In this document: piece by piece, positions 19,880 to 28,773 of the stretch | Position numbering within the stretch: position 1 is the stretch's first letter | Layout of the letters: each line of letters starts with the position of its first letter | NCBI GenBank assembly: GCA_039105265.1 | Contig: JAPFFF010000039.1 | Location: forward strand, 1 to 64,000 | Direction: 5' to 3' | Origin: Tritrichomonas musculus | Lineage: Eukaryota; Parabasalia; Tritrichomonadida; Tritrichomonadidae | DNA: 64,000 bases | Translations under genes and position numbers: made by a program | The notes under the pieces: model-generated | What the model saw: only the letters and a program-made list of their open reading frames with translations | Told to the model about the DNA's origin: nothing | Databases searched by the model: none

Positions 19880-20535
19880 AGTGTCAAGCATTTATTCTTT
19901 GTCAATTCTTTTTAGACAAAGACGGTATTTTTTTTAATTGTAAGTAAATAATAATTTATAATATATTTATTCTTTTTAGGATTTTCACTATTCATTCATT
20001 ATGAATGCTTTTTTTGTTTGCTTTTTTGCTTGCAATTACAGTTTTCAATGAGTCATTTATTTTTAGAAATAATGATTTATATGCAAAATTAATTTGCAGT
20101 TTACGCATCTTTTATAATAGATTTATGCTAGGCTTTAAATGGTCAATGTTCACTTTTTGGAATCTGTTCTTTTTGAAAGAAAATGTGACGTCTTTTTGAT
20201 TGATGCTTGTAATTTGGAATAACATAAGGATAGTTTCTTTTAACCTAACCTAAAATGAGCATAAATTATAAGCCTAGGATTTATGTGTAAATAAGCATAC
20301 CTCCGTTTGACGGTTTGTAGGAATTTTGAATTTGAAATTCCTCCATGGAGGAAAAAATCCTCCAAACGGTCAAATGGAGGTATGCTTATGTATAAATTAT
20401 AATTGTTGCTGATTAAAATTTATCTCATTACAAAAAAGAAGAAAGTTGGTTTTTTTTTTTTTTAATTTTTTGAATTAAAGTTATTCAAAAAAAGATAAGT
20501 CTAGAAATACAGGTTGGAAAGTGACTTATCGTTTT

Positions 20536-20568
<33 letters not shown>

Positions 20569-20758
20569 AGGTAAAATCTGCATCATAAAGCAATAAAAAG
20601 ATATAACATTTTAGATTCAATTTGCATCATTCATAAAGCACACCAACAGAATGATAATAAAAAAGCAAAAATAGATAATAATATATATTTATAAAAGAAA
20701 GAAAGAAAGAAAGAAAGAAAAAAAAAATGGAATAAAAAAAATACAAATATAACAAAAT
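19880..20758. other. Convergent intergenic region with simple repeats
   Basis: Between the convergent LRR and GT8 genes. Contains the inverted repeat at 20291-20389, a ~32-nt poly-A run at 20537-20568, a T run at about 20450, and a (GAAA)n stretch at about 20697-20720. A 64-aa frame at 20005-20199 has no gene-like character. Confidence 0.6.
20291..20389. repeat. 99-bp imperfect inverted repeat (MITE-like hairpin)
   Basis: Left arm starts ataagcataCCTCCgtttgacgg (20291) and the right arm ends ccgtcaaatGGAGGtatgcttat-like sequence (to 20389). The arms are about 34 bp with a few mismatches. The centre contains another palindrome, cctccatggagg (about 20340-20351). A folded-back MITE or a structured transcript end between convergent genes is possible. 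Confidence 0.65.
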
Positions 20759-21769
20759 TCATCTTCTGAAGCTTGCCTTCATTAATTTGAAATCGATTGA
20801 TCTCTTCATTGAGTACAGCTTTTCGAGCACAGCGATAATTTCTTCATTTTGAGAAGCCACGAACATTTCCGGTATTTCGTACTTGTTTTTAACGGAGTAG
20901 AACTCCTGGCCGAAGTCTTTCAAATGGAAGAAGATTGCGTTTCTTTCCTCGTTCAATTGCAGCTGACTTCTGTCCTCCATCTTCATTCCATCGAAGTCGA
21001 CATTGTAACGATAGGGAAGGTCAACGACCCACTCTTGCTGATTGCATGTTGTGTGCCACTGATCGTCGATTGTGCAAGTCGATTGATCGGCGCAGTCCCA
21101 GAGGCTTCTGTCTCTTTTTCTTAAGTTCTTTAAATTGTACATAATGACGCCTGAATTTATCCAACGATATTCAACCGCAAACCGTGGAACACCTGCTAAC
21201 GTCTTTCCTTTCAATTTTATTTTCCAAAAATTGGAAATTGAAGCGACGTTAACTACGTCTGTGTCTAAGTAAAGTACTTTGTCAACCTCGGGTAAGATTT
21301 CGAAGAGCCAAAACTTGACAATAATTATGGGTGGCCACTTGCAATCAAGATTGGAAAATTGAGATAAATATGCATGTCGCTTCTTGTAATGTCGAACTAC
21401 AATTTGGGAGTTGTAACGAAGTAGAGCTGTGAAATATTTGGTATTTAGCTTCATTTTCGGTGGAATAATGAGATAAAAAATAAATTGCTGATTAGGATTA
21501 TTATAAATTATTGATCCAAAACTAATAAGAACTTGATAGAGAGAATTTTCATTGAAAATCCAACAGACATTCTTTATCTGATGTTTTTTTTTGGAATGCT
21601 GGAATAAAGAGATGATACAATCAAGATTTTCTTCATTAGAGTAATAAACAAGAAAAAAAACTCGTATAAAATCAATGAATAGGAAAAAGGAAACAAATTG
21701 AATAAATAGTTGCGAAGTTAAGCGGCGATCAAAGATAATAAAAAAATAAGGAGTATTAAATTTTCTCAT
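20759..21769 (-). CDS. Glycosyltransferase family 8, type II membrane protein
   Basis: 336 aa. A single N-terminal membrane anchor at ~20-42 follows a short cytoplasmic stretch with basic residues, the topology of Golgi or ER glycosyltransferases. The catalytic domain has VLYLDTDVVN (DxD at residues 169-171, which binds the metal and sugar nucleotide), WINSGVIMYNL (the GT8 NSGV motif), and a downstream HLKDFGQEFY segment that fits the HFxGxxKPW region only loosely. GT8 enzymes retain the anomeric configuration and use UDP-Glc, UDP-Gal, UDP-GlcNAc or related donors. The acceptor cannot be read from the sequence; surface glycan (lipoglycan or glycoprotein) synthesis is likely. It lies in a convergent arrangement with the LRR gene. 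Confidence 0.82.
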   Translation of the reverse strand: MRKFNTPYFFIIFDRRLTSQLFIQFVSFFLFIDFIRVFFLVYYSNEENLDCIISLFQHSKKKHQIKNVCWIFNENSLYQVLISFGSIIYNNPNQQFIFYLIIPPKMKLNTKYFTALLRYNSQIVVRHYKKRHAYLSQFSNLDCKWPPIIIVKFWLFEILPEVDKVLYLDTDVVNVASISNFWKIKLKGKTLAGVPRFAVEYRWINSGVIMYNLKNLRKRDRSLWDCADQSTCTIDDQWHTTCNQQEWVVDLPYRYNVDFDGMKMEDRSQLQLNEERNAIFFHLKDFGQEFYSVKNKYEIPEMFVASQNEEIIAVLEKLYSMKRSIDFKLMKASFRR

Positions 21770-22130
21770 CTCTCCATCAGAGTTATGGTCTCAAAATTTT
21801 GTATCATTATCAAAATTTTCTATAAGTAAAAAGAAATTCTTTAACTAAAATTATCAATGAATTTCCTGAAAATTTATAAATAAACTTATGATTAAAAATG
21901 GTTTATATCCGAATTATAAATCAAATAATTTTATTTAAGATTTTGATTAATGAATTTTTTTTAAATGTTTAATAATTATTAGAAAGTATTTAAATTTTTT
22001 ATATATTATGCTGATTAATCGCTAAAATGAGTTCATATATATTATATTTGGCATAATATATATTTTTACTAAATCCTTTCTTTCTATTAAATATGAAAAT
22101 ATTGTGCTTTTGTTTTTTTTTAGATTGAAA
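21770..22130. other. Intergenic, no gene seen
   Basis: AT-rich spacer upstream of the GT8 gene. No element assigned. Confidence 0.55.
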
Positions 22131-23440
22131 TCATAAAATACGACTTAATTGTATTATTATTTTTCCATTTTTTATGATGCGTTCAAGTATCTGATTATCT
22201 TCTAGTTCAACCCCATTATAAAATAATCTTTGATCTTCAACAGGAATTTTTTCTTTCTTTTGGACTTTTCCTTTAATTTCTTTAATCGAATCCAGTGGAT
22301 TGCAATCAATTTCAATTTGCTCTCCATTGGATTTTTCAATTATAATTTTATCAAAATAGAAAATAATACTTTTTATATGATAAATAAGCTCAATTTTAGA
22401 ATCGTTCTGTATATCATAATCTATAATTGTTTTGTCGTTTTCAAGCTGTTTTATCCCATAAAACAAGCATTGCAAGTATGCTGGAATTCCTTCTTTTGCC
22501 TCGATCATTTCCTTTAAATATTGAATCGAGTATTCTTGATAGACATCAAATAAAAGAACTTTTTTTACAGAAGGGACGCTAACAATTATTGTTAGTGGTT
22601 TTTTAAAGTCTCTTTTCTTTGCCATTTGCATTTCATCATTTGATGATTTCTCTATTTCTTTCATTCTTTTCTCTTTTTTTGTTATTATTTCCATTTTCTC
22701 CAAGAACTGTTTTTCTCTTTGATCTAATTTTTCTTCTTCCTTTTTCATTTGTTCATGGAATAGTTTTTCTCTTTGATCTAAGTTTTCTTTTTCTATTCTC
22801 ATTTGTTTCAGAAATAATTTTTCTCTTTGGTTTGATTTTTCTTCTTCCTTTTTCATTTGTTCATAAAAGAGTTTTTCTCTTTGCTTTGATTTTTCCTCTT
22901 CTTCTTTAATTTTCACTTGGAACAGTTTTTCTCTTTGATTTAATTGTTCTTCTTCCTTTTTCATTTGTTCATAAAAGAGTTTTTCTCTTTGCTTTGATTT
23001 TTCCTCTTCCTCTTTCAATCTACAAATTTGCTTTTCGATTTCTTCCTCTTGTTTTTTCATACTCTCGCATTGTTCTTCAAATATTTTCTCTCTTTCTTCA
23101 AATTGAGTTTTCATTTCAACTTTTTCTTTCATAATTTGCTCGAGTTGGTTTTCATTCTTGACAAATTGCTCTTTTATTGAGTTCAATAAAAATGAATACT
23201 CTTCTTTTTGTTTGGCCATTTCGCTTGTTAAATCTGTGGTTGTCTTCACGAGTGTAGAATTAATCATATTGAAATCGAACCGATCAGAATAATTGACAAT
23301 TAAACGAGTCATAACTTCGATTCTCATTTCTTTGAAATCGAAATAAGAAAACAAAATTGACGCAGATTTTCCATATTTATCGAGGCATCTAAAGAAGAAA
23401 TCAATGAATCTATTTGCTTCTATGTTTTTGTTTTTATTTG
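22131..23440 (-). CDS. Coiled-coil protein with two C-terminal ubiquitin-like domains, 5'-truncated
   Basis: The open frame runs to 23483, but its first ~14 residues are the antisense of the neighbouring Sel1 fragment, so family sequence starts near 23440. Residues ~22-80 resemble the C-terminal helical part seen in trichomonad BTB-type proteins (FDFNMINSTLVKTTTDL). Residues ~90-285 are a long heptad coiled coil built of a repeat QREKLFxEQMKKEEE, at least six times. Then two ubiquitin-like domains follow: ~295-370 (AYLQCLFYGIKQLENDKTI) and ~374-450 (IPVEDQRLFYNGVELEDN). The protein ends in LSRIL with no di-Gly, so the ubiquitin-like domains are not processed for conjugation and probably bind a partner. 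The 5' half (expected BTB region) is missing at a rearrangement joint, so expression is uncertain. Confidence 0.7.
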
Positions 23441-23447
23441 TGTACTT

Positions 23448-24013
23448 ATGGAAGCGACGATGTCCGCAACGTTCAAGATGCATTCAAATACATGAAAATG
23501 GCGGCCGATAAAGGATGCACGCTCTCAATGTGCGAATTAGGAAAAATGCTCTCTAGCGATGTCGATGGTGTTGGAAATGACCCGGTTCAAGCGAAGGAGT
23601 ATTTCAAGAAAAGTGCCGATGGCGGTTATGTTGATGGAATGTATATGTACTCAAAATGCGCAGCAAACGGACGGGAATTCGAAAAGCCAGACCACAATGA
23701 GGCTAAGAAATATATGAAAATGGCTGCTGATTCGGGAGATTTGAAATTTGTTAAATTATATGCTGATCTTTGTGACAGCGACATGGTATTCAAGCCAGAC
23801 AAGCCAGAAGCATTGAAATACTACAAGATAATGGCAGATAATGGATGCAATGATGCAATGTTCAGAGTTGGAAAGATATTACTACATGACGATGATGGAA
23901 TTCCAGAAAATAAAAGGGAGGCTGTCAAATATATAAGAATGGCTGTCAAAATGGATCACATTGAGGCAATTGAATTGTACAGCGAAATGCTTAAAACAGG
24001 ATTAGTAGTATGA
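23448..24013 (+). pseudogene. Sel1-repeat protein fragment cut at both ends
   Basis: About 188 residues of tandem Sel1 (TPR-like) repeats: DAFKYMKMAADKGC, AKEYFKKSADGGYVDGMYMYS, AKKYMKMAADSGD, ALKYYKIMADNGC, AVKYIRMAVKMDH. The frame opens abruptly at about 23448, where the opposite strand switches to the coiled-coil/ubiquitin-like gene. At the right it ends in YSEMLKTG, the middle of a repeat, and the last codons and stop lie in the terminal repeat of the Polinton (from 24004). It is therefore an internal piece of a larger host gene, cut on the left by a rearrangement and on the right by the element. Sel1 repeats are protein-binding scaffolds; in trichomonads they are often joined to kinase domains, as in the gene at 41220. 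Confidence 0.8.
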
Positions 24014-24355
24014 TAAAAAGGGTGATTTCGGACCGAAGTCCTCACTCCCCCTTTTTAACGTCGTCCGCCTAGCGCAAGTACAACTGTTAAACCTTCGATA
24101 CAATTCTTATATCTTTCTCCAATATTATCTTCAATAGGCGTGATTTCTCAAAAACAATGCTCAGGACCGTTTTCAAAATCAAAATCAACGTCATTGAACT
24201 CGAAATCGTAAACTTTTTTGATGATCGCCATTTTATCGAATTACATATGTGGGATAAATTTATGGACTTGTGCGGGGTTTTCATTAGTGTTTTCATATGT
24301 AATTAAAGGTAGGTGATTTCGGACCCTGTATTGCGCATAAAAATAATTCTCATTT
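24004..24355. repeat. Polinton left terminal inverted repeat
   Basis: Reverse complement of 40822-41174 with one substitution and one 1-nt length difference seen. Begins AGTAGTATGATAAAAAGGG. The motif ggtgatttcggacc occurs twice within it, near the outer end (24021) and near the inner end (24311). A short coding-looking stretch (mirror of that at 40947) is present; its status is uncertain. Confidence 0.95.
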
Positions 24356-24362
24356 ATAGGTT

Positions 24363-24881
24363 TCACGGTTGAATATGATTAAGGACTATATTAAAACTTC
24401 TCTTTTCTTTTTGTTCTCGTATTTCTTTTTCTGTTGGTGGTTTCAACAAATTGGAATAGCTTGATGGATAGTACGAAAATGATTCCGTTTCAGTGATTTG
24501 ATTGTTGATTATAACATATGACATACCATATTTTCGCATCCACTTTTCACTCTTCGTAACTCTAATGAATAACATTCCACAATTAAACAGCATTGATACC
24601 TCATGATTGGAAATAATTTCATGATTAGACAATGAGATACAACTTACTTCTACATTACAACTATCACGATTAGGTTTAGCAAAATGATCTGGCATCGTTG
24701 AATGTTTATTTATGAAAACATGAGTGGTGGATTCAGTGTTGAAATAACGAGAGGGGAAGTTCTGCTTTAATACATTCATGATTGCAGTTGGTGATAAGCA
24801 TCTATAATTCCAATAAATGTTATACTTCTCAATGTTCTTCGGTGTTATTGTTATTCGTGAGTTTGTCATTTCTGTTGTCAT
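24363..24881 (-). CDS. Polinton ORF, 172 aa, unknown
   Basis: First gene inside the left terminal repeat. Mixed alpha/beta composition, no signal peptide or membrane segment, basic C-terminus (EKEIREQKEKRSF). Not recognised. Being co-oriented with and just downstream of the capsid gene (86 bp apart), it could be a minor virion protein; this is inference from position only. Confidence 0.55.
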   Translation of the reverse strand: MTTEMTNSRITITPKNIEKYNIYWNYRCLSPTAIMNVLKQNFPSRYFNTESTTHVFINKHSTMPDHFAKPNRDSCNVEVSCISLSNHEIISNHEVSMLFNCGMLFIRVTKSEKWMRKYGMSYVIINNQITETESFSYYPSSYSNLLKPPTEKEIREQKEKRSFNIVLNHIQP

Positions 24882-24966
24882 CTATTTTTGTACATGAGAT
24901 AAAATTCAAAAATAATTAAACAAAAATAAAAATCATCAAAAGTCAACATTAATGAGATTCCACCAC

Positions 24967-26895
24967 TTACTCATATCCAGCAGGGACACCTACAGCATAA
25001 TACTCTACACCATTTGTGCTCCATGTCCAGTATGTATCGCTGCAAATCCAAGCTTCTGGTGCAGGTGGGTGTTGATCTGGATAGTCAGGGTCTGGTATAA
25101 AGTATGTGTCGTTCTCTCCTTGGTACATTGGTTGTCCTCTAAATGTGACTGTAATAGATGTTGAGCCCGTATCGATACCATCAAAGACATAGCCAGCATT
25201 ACTTCTCTCCATTTGGAAATTGATACCAAAAGAAGTACCATCACTCCTGCAATTGGTATAACGTTTTCCAGTAACAGGATCATTAAGAGGTTGCGTGAAG
25301 GAGTCCTCAAATTCTTGGGTTGCTTCTAAAGTTCCGTCGAGTTCATTTGCAATAAGTTGATGTTGGTAGAACCTTGCTGCACACGTATCACTGAATTCAG
25401 TATCTGGGTATGTTCTTTTATTTACGATGAGCTGAACATTTCTGTACATAATATTATCAAAGCAGGTGATGTCTGCCGGCGATTTTGGAAACATCATGGT
25501 AATGTTAGTGGCGTTACGAAGAGGTACAGACTTAGAGATTTCAAGTCCATTTACCTTTGCGCTTCCCTCAAAGATTTCTCGAGTTAGTTCTTGCGCAGGT
25601 ACTAGCAATGGTGTTTGTAATTCTCGAACTAAACCTTGATATGTTTCTTCTTTTAGTCCAAATCCTGCCAAGTTGCTACGTCCCAATTGTATTGTGCCAC
25701 CGAGGACATCAAGGGTGATTTTTCCAACACTGAGGTTGATATTGTCGTCGCTCTTCTTAACATCAGTAATTAAAGCACCTTCTACTTCTTCACTTATGAT
25801 TTTCACATCATCTCCAGCATTGAGAACATAATCAGGATTGGCAGCAGCTATCATAATCGCAAATGAAGCTTTATTGATGTCGTCCTTTGTTACTCCATAT
25901 TTAGTGTAGTCGGCTTCTGTATAATGGAAGTCTATCGTCAAAGGTTCTGCTTCATCATTATGTGTGTCTGCCCTACTTGCTGGATCTGTATCTGTGTAAG
26001 CTTTTCCTGCGTGTAGTCTTTGGTACTTAATGTGTAAGACTTGATTTGATGCTGGCTTTTCTGAGTAATGAACGACTATATTTGATGGTCTACCTACTTG
26101 TGTGAACTTGCGTGAGATTGGAACTACTGCTGGAATTTGTTCTGTAATTTCTTTATCCTCCAAAAACTGCAATGTTTCTTTTACAATATTTGGATTTACT
26201 TGACACCAGACCATTGCGCGAAGACTTGTTTTGACTTCCTCTTCTATTTCACCACAGATAGCATTAGGGTAGAGTTGCCAAGCCTGAAGTACAAGTTGAT
26301 CTGTAAATGGAATTGTGAGTTCAATAGTGAATGTATGTGGCTGTCCATCAGCAATGTCTACTAAATCAATGTAGGTTCCACAGACAGATGGTGAGTATTG
26401 TGCAACGTTTTCCCAGATACTATGACTGAATTTACTAGAAGCTTTGGCATCTCTAGGCTTGATACTGTTATACGCAAATGATTCCCTTTGTAGTTCATCT
26501 TGCCTGTATGCAGAGAGGAGTTTGTCATTTATCCAGAATCTACAGTCCTCATAGAATTCCACAGCATTTTTGAAGCCTACGAAGATTTTCATGAGTTTGT
26601 TCTTATCTGCTGAAACATCTATAGGGTCTGACAATTTAATTCTGAAGTCGAGGAGTATAGTTGAGAATGATTTTTCTATTTGTGTTATTGTGTGTCCTGA
26701 ATGTGTGAGCTTGATTCTGGTCTTGGTTCCAACAGGGAGTGGAGCGTCTTTGTCTTTAAACTCTTCCATAATGAATGAGAAAGAATTGTCGCCACCGTTT
26801 TTCTGTATTAAATTGCGCATCTTATTTTGGAAGAACCCGAGTACGTCACCTTCATCATTTCCTAAATTCTTGGTTTGAGCGTTGTAGTATGTCAT
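24967..26895 (-). CDS. Polinton major capsid protein (double jelly roll)
   Basis: 642 aa from the ATG at 26895; the frame is open further upstream, but that part is antisense to the neighbouring small gene. Position, size and beta-rich content with features such as PVGTKTRIKLTHSG near the N-terminus, TFTIELTIPFTD in the middle and a Tyr/Trp-rich C-terminus fit the Maverick major capsid protein, related to adenovirus hexon and virophage capsids. It is transcribed divergently from the 84-aa gene that starts at 26938, with only 42 bp between the ATGs. The call is by family resemblance, not alignment. Confidence 0.7.
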   Translation of the reverse strand: MTYYNAQTKNLGNDEGDVLGFFQNKMRNLIQKNGGDNSFSFIMEEFKDKDAPLPVGTKTRIKLTHSGHTITQIEKSFSTILLDFRIKLSDPIDVSADKNKLMKIFVGFKNAVEFYEDCRFWINDKLLSAYRQDELQRESFAYNSIKPRDAKASSKFSHSIWENVAQYSPSVCGTYIDLVDIADGQPHTFTIELTIPFTDQLVLQAWQLYPNAICGEIEEEVKTSLRAMVWCQVNPNIVKETLQFLEDKEITEQIPAVVPISRKFTQVGRPSNIVVHYSEKPASNQVLHIKYQRLHAGKAYTDTDPASRADTHNDEAEPLTIDFHYTEADYTKYGVTKDDINKASFAIMIAAANPDYVLNAGDDVKIISEEVEGALITDVKKSDDNINLSVGKITLDVLGGTIQLGRSNLAGFGLKEETYQGLVRELQTPLLVPAQELTREIFEGSAKVNGLEISKSVPLRNATNITMMFPKSPADITCFDNIMYRNVQLIVNKRTYPDTEFSDTCAARFYQHQLIANELDGTLEATQEFEDSFTQPLNDPVTGKRYTNCRSDGTSFGINFQMERSNAGYVFDGIDTGSTSITVTFRGQPMYQGENDTYFIPDPDYPDQHPPAPEAWICSDTYWTWSTNGVEYYAVGVPAGYE

Positions 26896-26937
26896 TTCAG
26901 TTTCAAAAAAAGTATCTTTTTCCACGAATTCAAAATC

Positions 26938-27192
26938 ATGGCTTTCGGAAGTTTCTTCAAAAAGATAGCAAAAGGCGTTAAAAATGTCGTAAGTAAAGCA
27001 GCACCAATAGTATCCAAAGTAGCAAAAGCAGTAGCTCCAGTCTTCGGTGGTACAGTCGGAAATGTTCTCAATACTATAGGCAATTTTGCAGACAAAGCAG
27101 ATTCTTGGGTAAATGGAGACAAAAATAGCAGCGGAACAAATGCAATTGGGGTCAGAAATGTAAACAGATTTGATGTCCCTATGTTGAAGTAG
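26938..27192 (+). CDS. Polinton small amphipathic protein, 84 aa
   Basis: Starts MAFGSFFKKIAKG; residues 1-50 are Ala/Val/Lys-rich amphipathic segments (VVSKAAPIVSKVAKAVAPVF), followed by a Gly/Asn-rich tail. The ATG at 26938 is chosen because an upstream ATG lies in the capsid gene's 5' end. Composition recalls small membrane-active or DNA-condensing virion proteins such as adenovirus pVI-like peptides, but homology is not shown. Confidence 0.6.
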   Translation: MAFGSFFKKIAKGVKNVVSKAAPIVSKVAKAVAPVFGGTVGNVLNTIGNFADKADSWVNGDKNSSGTNAIGVRNVNRFDVPMLK

Positions 27193-27505
27193 GTCTGAAT
27201 TCCGACTGACTTCTATCACTCAAAAATAAATAACACAATCCGTCACCTCACTAATGTTTTTGCACAATCTGTCATCTCATTAATGTTTTTGCACAATCTG
27301 TCATCTCATCAATGTTTTTGCACAATCTGTCACCTCATTAATGTTTTTCCATATCAGCAGTACAATTTTTTTCTCACTTCTTCATCTAGTGGCGGATCTT
27401 CATCAGGGAGTACAGAATAAATTTCCACACACAATCGTAAAAACTCAACTATGATTAAACATGAAAGAAGAACATTTGTTATTATCATTTTTGTTCGTAT
27501 TAAAG
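27193..27505. other. Polinton intergenic region with 29-bp repeats and Inr
   Basis: Holds the four-unit repeat at 27234-27349 and an initiator-like TCATTTTTG with +1 near 27487, 19 nt before the ATG at 27506. Confidence 0.55.
27234..27349. repeat. 29-bp tandem repeat, four units (Polinton)
   Basis: Units start at 27234, 27263, 27292 and 27321: cacaatctgtcatctcat followed by taatgtttttg with small variations. Each contains TCA(C/T)C-TCA(T/C)TAATG, resembling the trichomonad initiator, in the orientation of the next gene. Confidence 0.85.
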
Positions 27506-27733
27506 ATGTCAGAAATTAAAATACTCCAACCTATCACAAATTATATCAAAGAGTTTGATTCCCCAGATGAGTTCAACTTATTCTACAACAAGCATAAAGA
27601 AGAAATAGACAGCACCACAACTCACAAACTCAACAAGCTCTACCACATCAAAGGTTACAGAATTACCAAAATCAAAGATGTTTTAATGTTGAAGAAGCAC
27701 GAGGAGAAGAAGCACGAGAGGAACCAGAAATGA
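27506..27733 (+). CDS. Polinton small ORF, 75 aa
   Basis: Starts MSEIKILQPITNYI; acidic then strongly basic C-terminus (LKKHEEKKHERNQK). The ATG at 27506 is preferred over one at 27461 because an initiator-like TCATTTTTG lies between them. A further short frame of 28 codons (27730-27816) follows and ends against the stop of the convergent ATPase gene. Not recognised. Confidence 0.5.
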   Translation: MSEIKILQPITNYIKEFDSPDEFNLFYNKHKEEIDSTTTHKLNKLYHIKGYRITKIKDVLMLKKHEEKKHERNQK

Positions 27734-27810
27734 ATGTACAAGAAGAGATACGCCAAATGAAAGAGACAATAAACAGGATCATACAATTCTTAAATCCTCC
27801 ACAAGATAAA

Positions 27811-28620
27811 TCATGAATGTGCGCGCACCATAGTTTCTCCTCCTTCTGTCACATGTACTATCATATAAGGACGTTTATTTTTCATTTCTGACATAGTTTT
27901 GTACATATCATAGAATTCATCAAAAGTTAAGTTACTCGCGGACTGTGAATATATGAAGTGGAGTTGCTGTTTGTTGAAGCATGGGAAGATAAATAATGTT
28001 GTGATCTCGTTCTTGATATGCGGTGCGAGACCTTTCCATGATTGAATCAGCAAGAAGTAAGATATGTTTGTGTGTCTGCAGCGTCGTAGTTGTTGTGAGA
28101 AATATGATTCTGGTGCCGCGAACAATTTTGAATTTGCTATATCATCAAAGAGTATAAGAGTATGTAGGGTGTCTTTGCTGAAGTCATGAACGTGTAACAC
28201 TTGAAACATATCCTCCATCTGCCCATCATCTATTTTTTCCTCTAAATTCTCTCTCTTTATCATATAGTACAAGTTTTTAGCAGAGATTAATTCTTGAATG
28301 GCATCCTTACAATTTTTCTCACTTACTACTATATATGGAATTTGAATGAACGTCTTCAGTGACTGCCAACTCTTATCATTCTCATCTCCGTTCTTCGTAA
28401 CATATATTAACAAATGGTGTGTACTTAGAAGTGATATTTTAATGATTTCCTGTAGTGCTATCACAGTTTTTCCCATAGACTGTTTTCCTACTATAACATT
28501 CACAGAGTTGTAGCGAACATCTATATCATTGTGGATTTCATCTATGCTACTTCCACATAAGTTATTTTTGTTTATCTCCAGTGCTTGTGATACTATGTCA
28601 TGAACTTTTTCTAGACTCAT
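27811..28620 (-). CDS. Polinton packaging ATPase (FtsK/HerA, A32-like)
   Basis: 269 aa from the ATG at 28620. Walker A is VGKQSMGKT (~residue 44), Walker B is TLILFDDIA (~155), and an RRCRHTNISYFLLIQSW segment follows, as in sensor-type motifs of A32-like ATPases that pump genomes into capsids. Size and motif spacing match Maverick/virophage ATPases. Convergent with the small plus-strand genes to its left. Confidence 0.85.
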   Translation of the reverse strand: MSLEKVHDIVSQALEINKNNLCGSSIDEIHNDIDVRYNSVNVIVGKQSMGKTVIALQEIIKISLLSTHHLLIYVTKNGDENDKSWQSLKTFIQIPYIVVSEKNCKDAIQELISAKNLYYMIKRENLEEKIDDGQMEDMFQVLHVHDFSKDTLHTLILFDDIANSKLFAAPESYFSQQLRRCRHTNISYFLLIQSWKGLAPHIKNEITTLFIFPCFNKQQLHFIYSQSASNLTFDEFYDMYKTMSEMKNKRPYMIVHVTEGGETMVRAHS

Positions 28621-28670
28621 TTTGCTGTTGGTAAATTGGGAAAGCACAGTAGCGGCAAAAATAAATAACT

Positions 28671-28773
28671 CTCACTTATGGTTCCCTTCTCATTCATGGT
28701 TCCTCTCACTTATGGTTCCCTTCTCATTCATGGTTCCTCTCATTTATGGTTCCTCTCATTCATGGTTCCCTTC
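28671..28773. repeat. 16-18-bp direct repeats (Polinton)
   Basis: Six units alternating ctcacttatggttccctt, ctcattcatggttcct and ctcatttatggttcct, starting 28671, 28689, 28705, 28723, 28739 and 28755. They fill the gap between the stop of the 451-aa gene and the start of the ATPase gene. Confidence 0.85.

Noticed and set aside
20005-20199. 64-codon frame starting MLFLFAFLLAITVF after the LRR gene
   Set aside because: Looks like a signal peptide, but the rest has no conserved pattern and it lies in a 3' region rich in simple repeats.
23998-24010. AGTAGT / ACTACT at the Polinton ends as a 6-bp target-site duplication
   Set aside because: They are reverse complements, not direct repeats, so they belong to the terminal inverted repeats.
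24087-24296. 69-codon frame in each Polinton terminal repeat
   Set aside because: Low-complexity hydrophobic/basic frame antisense to a more coding-like stretch; not supported as a gene.
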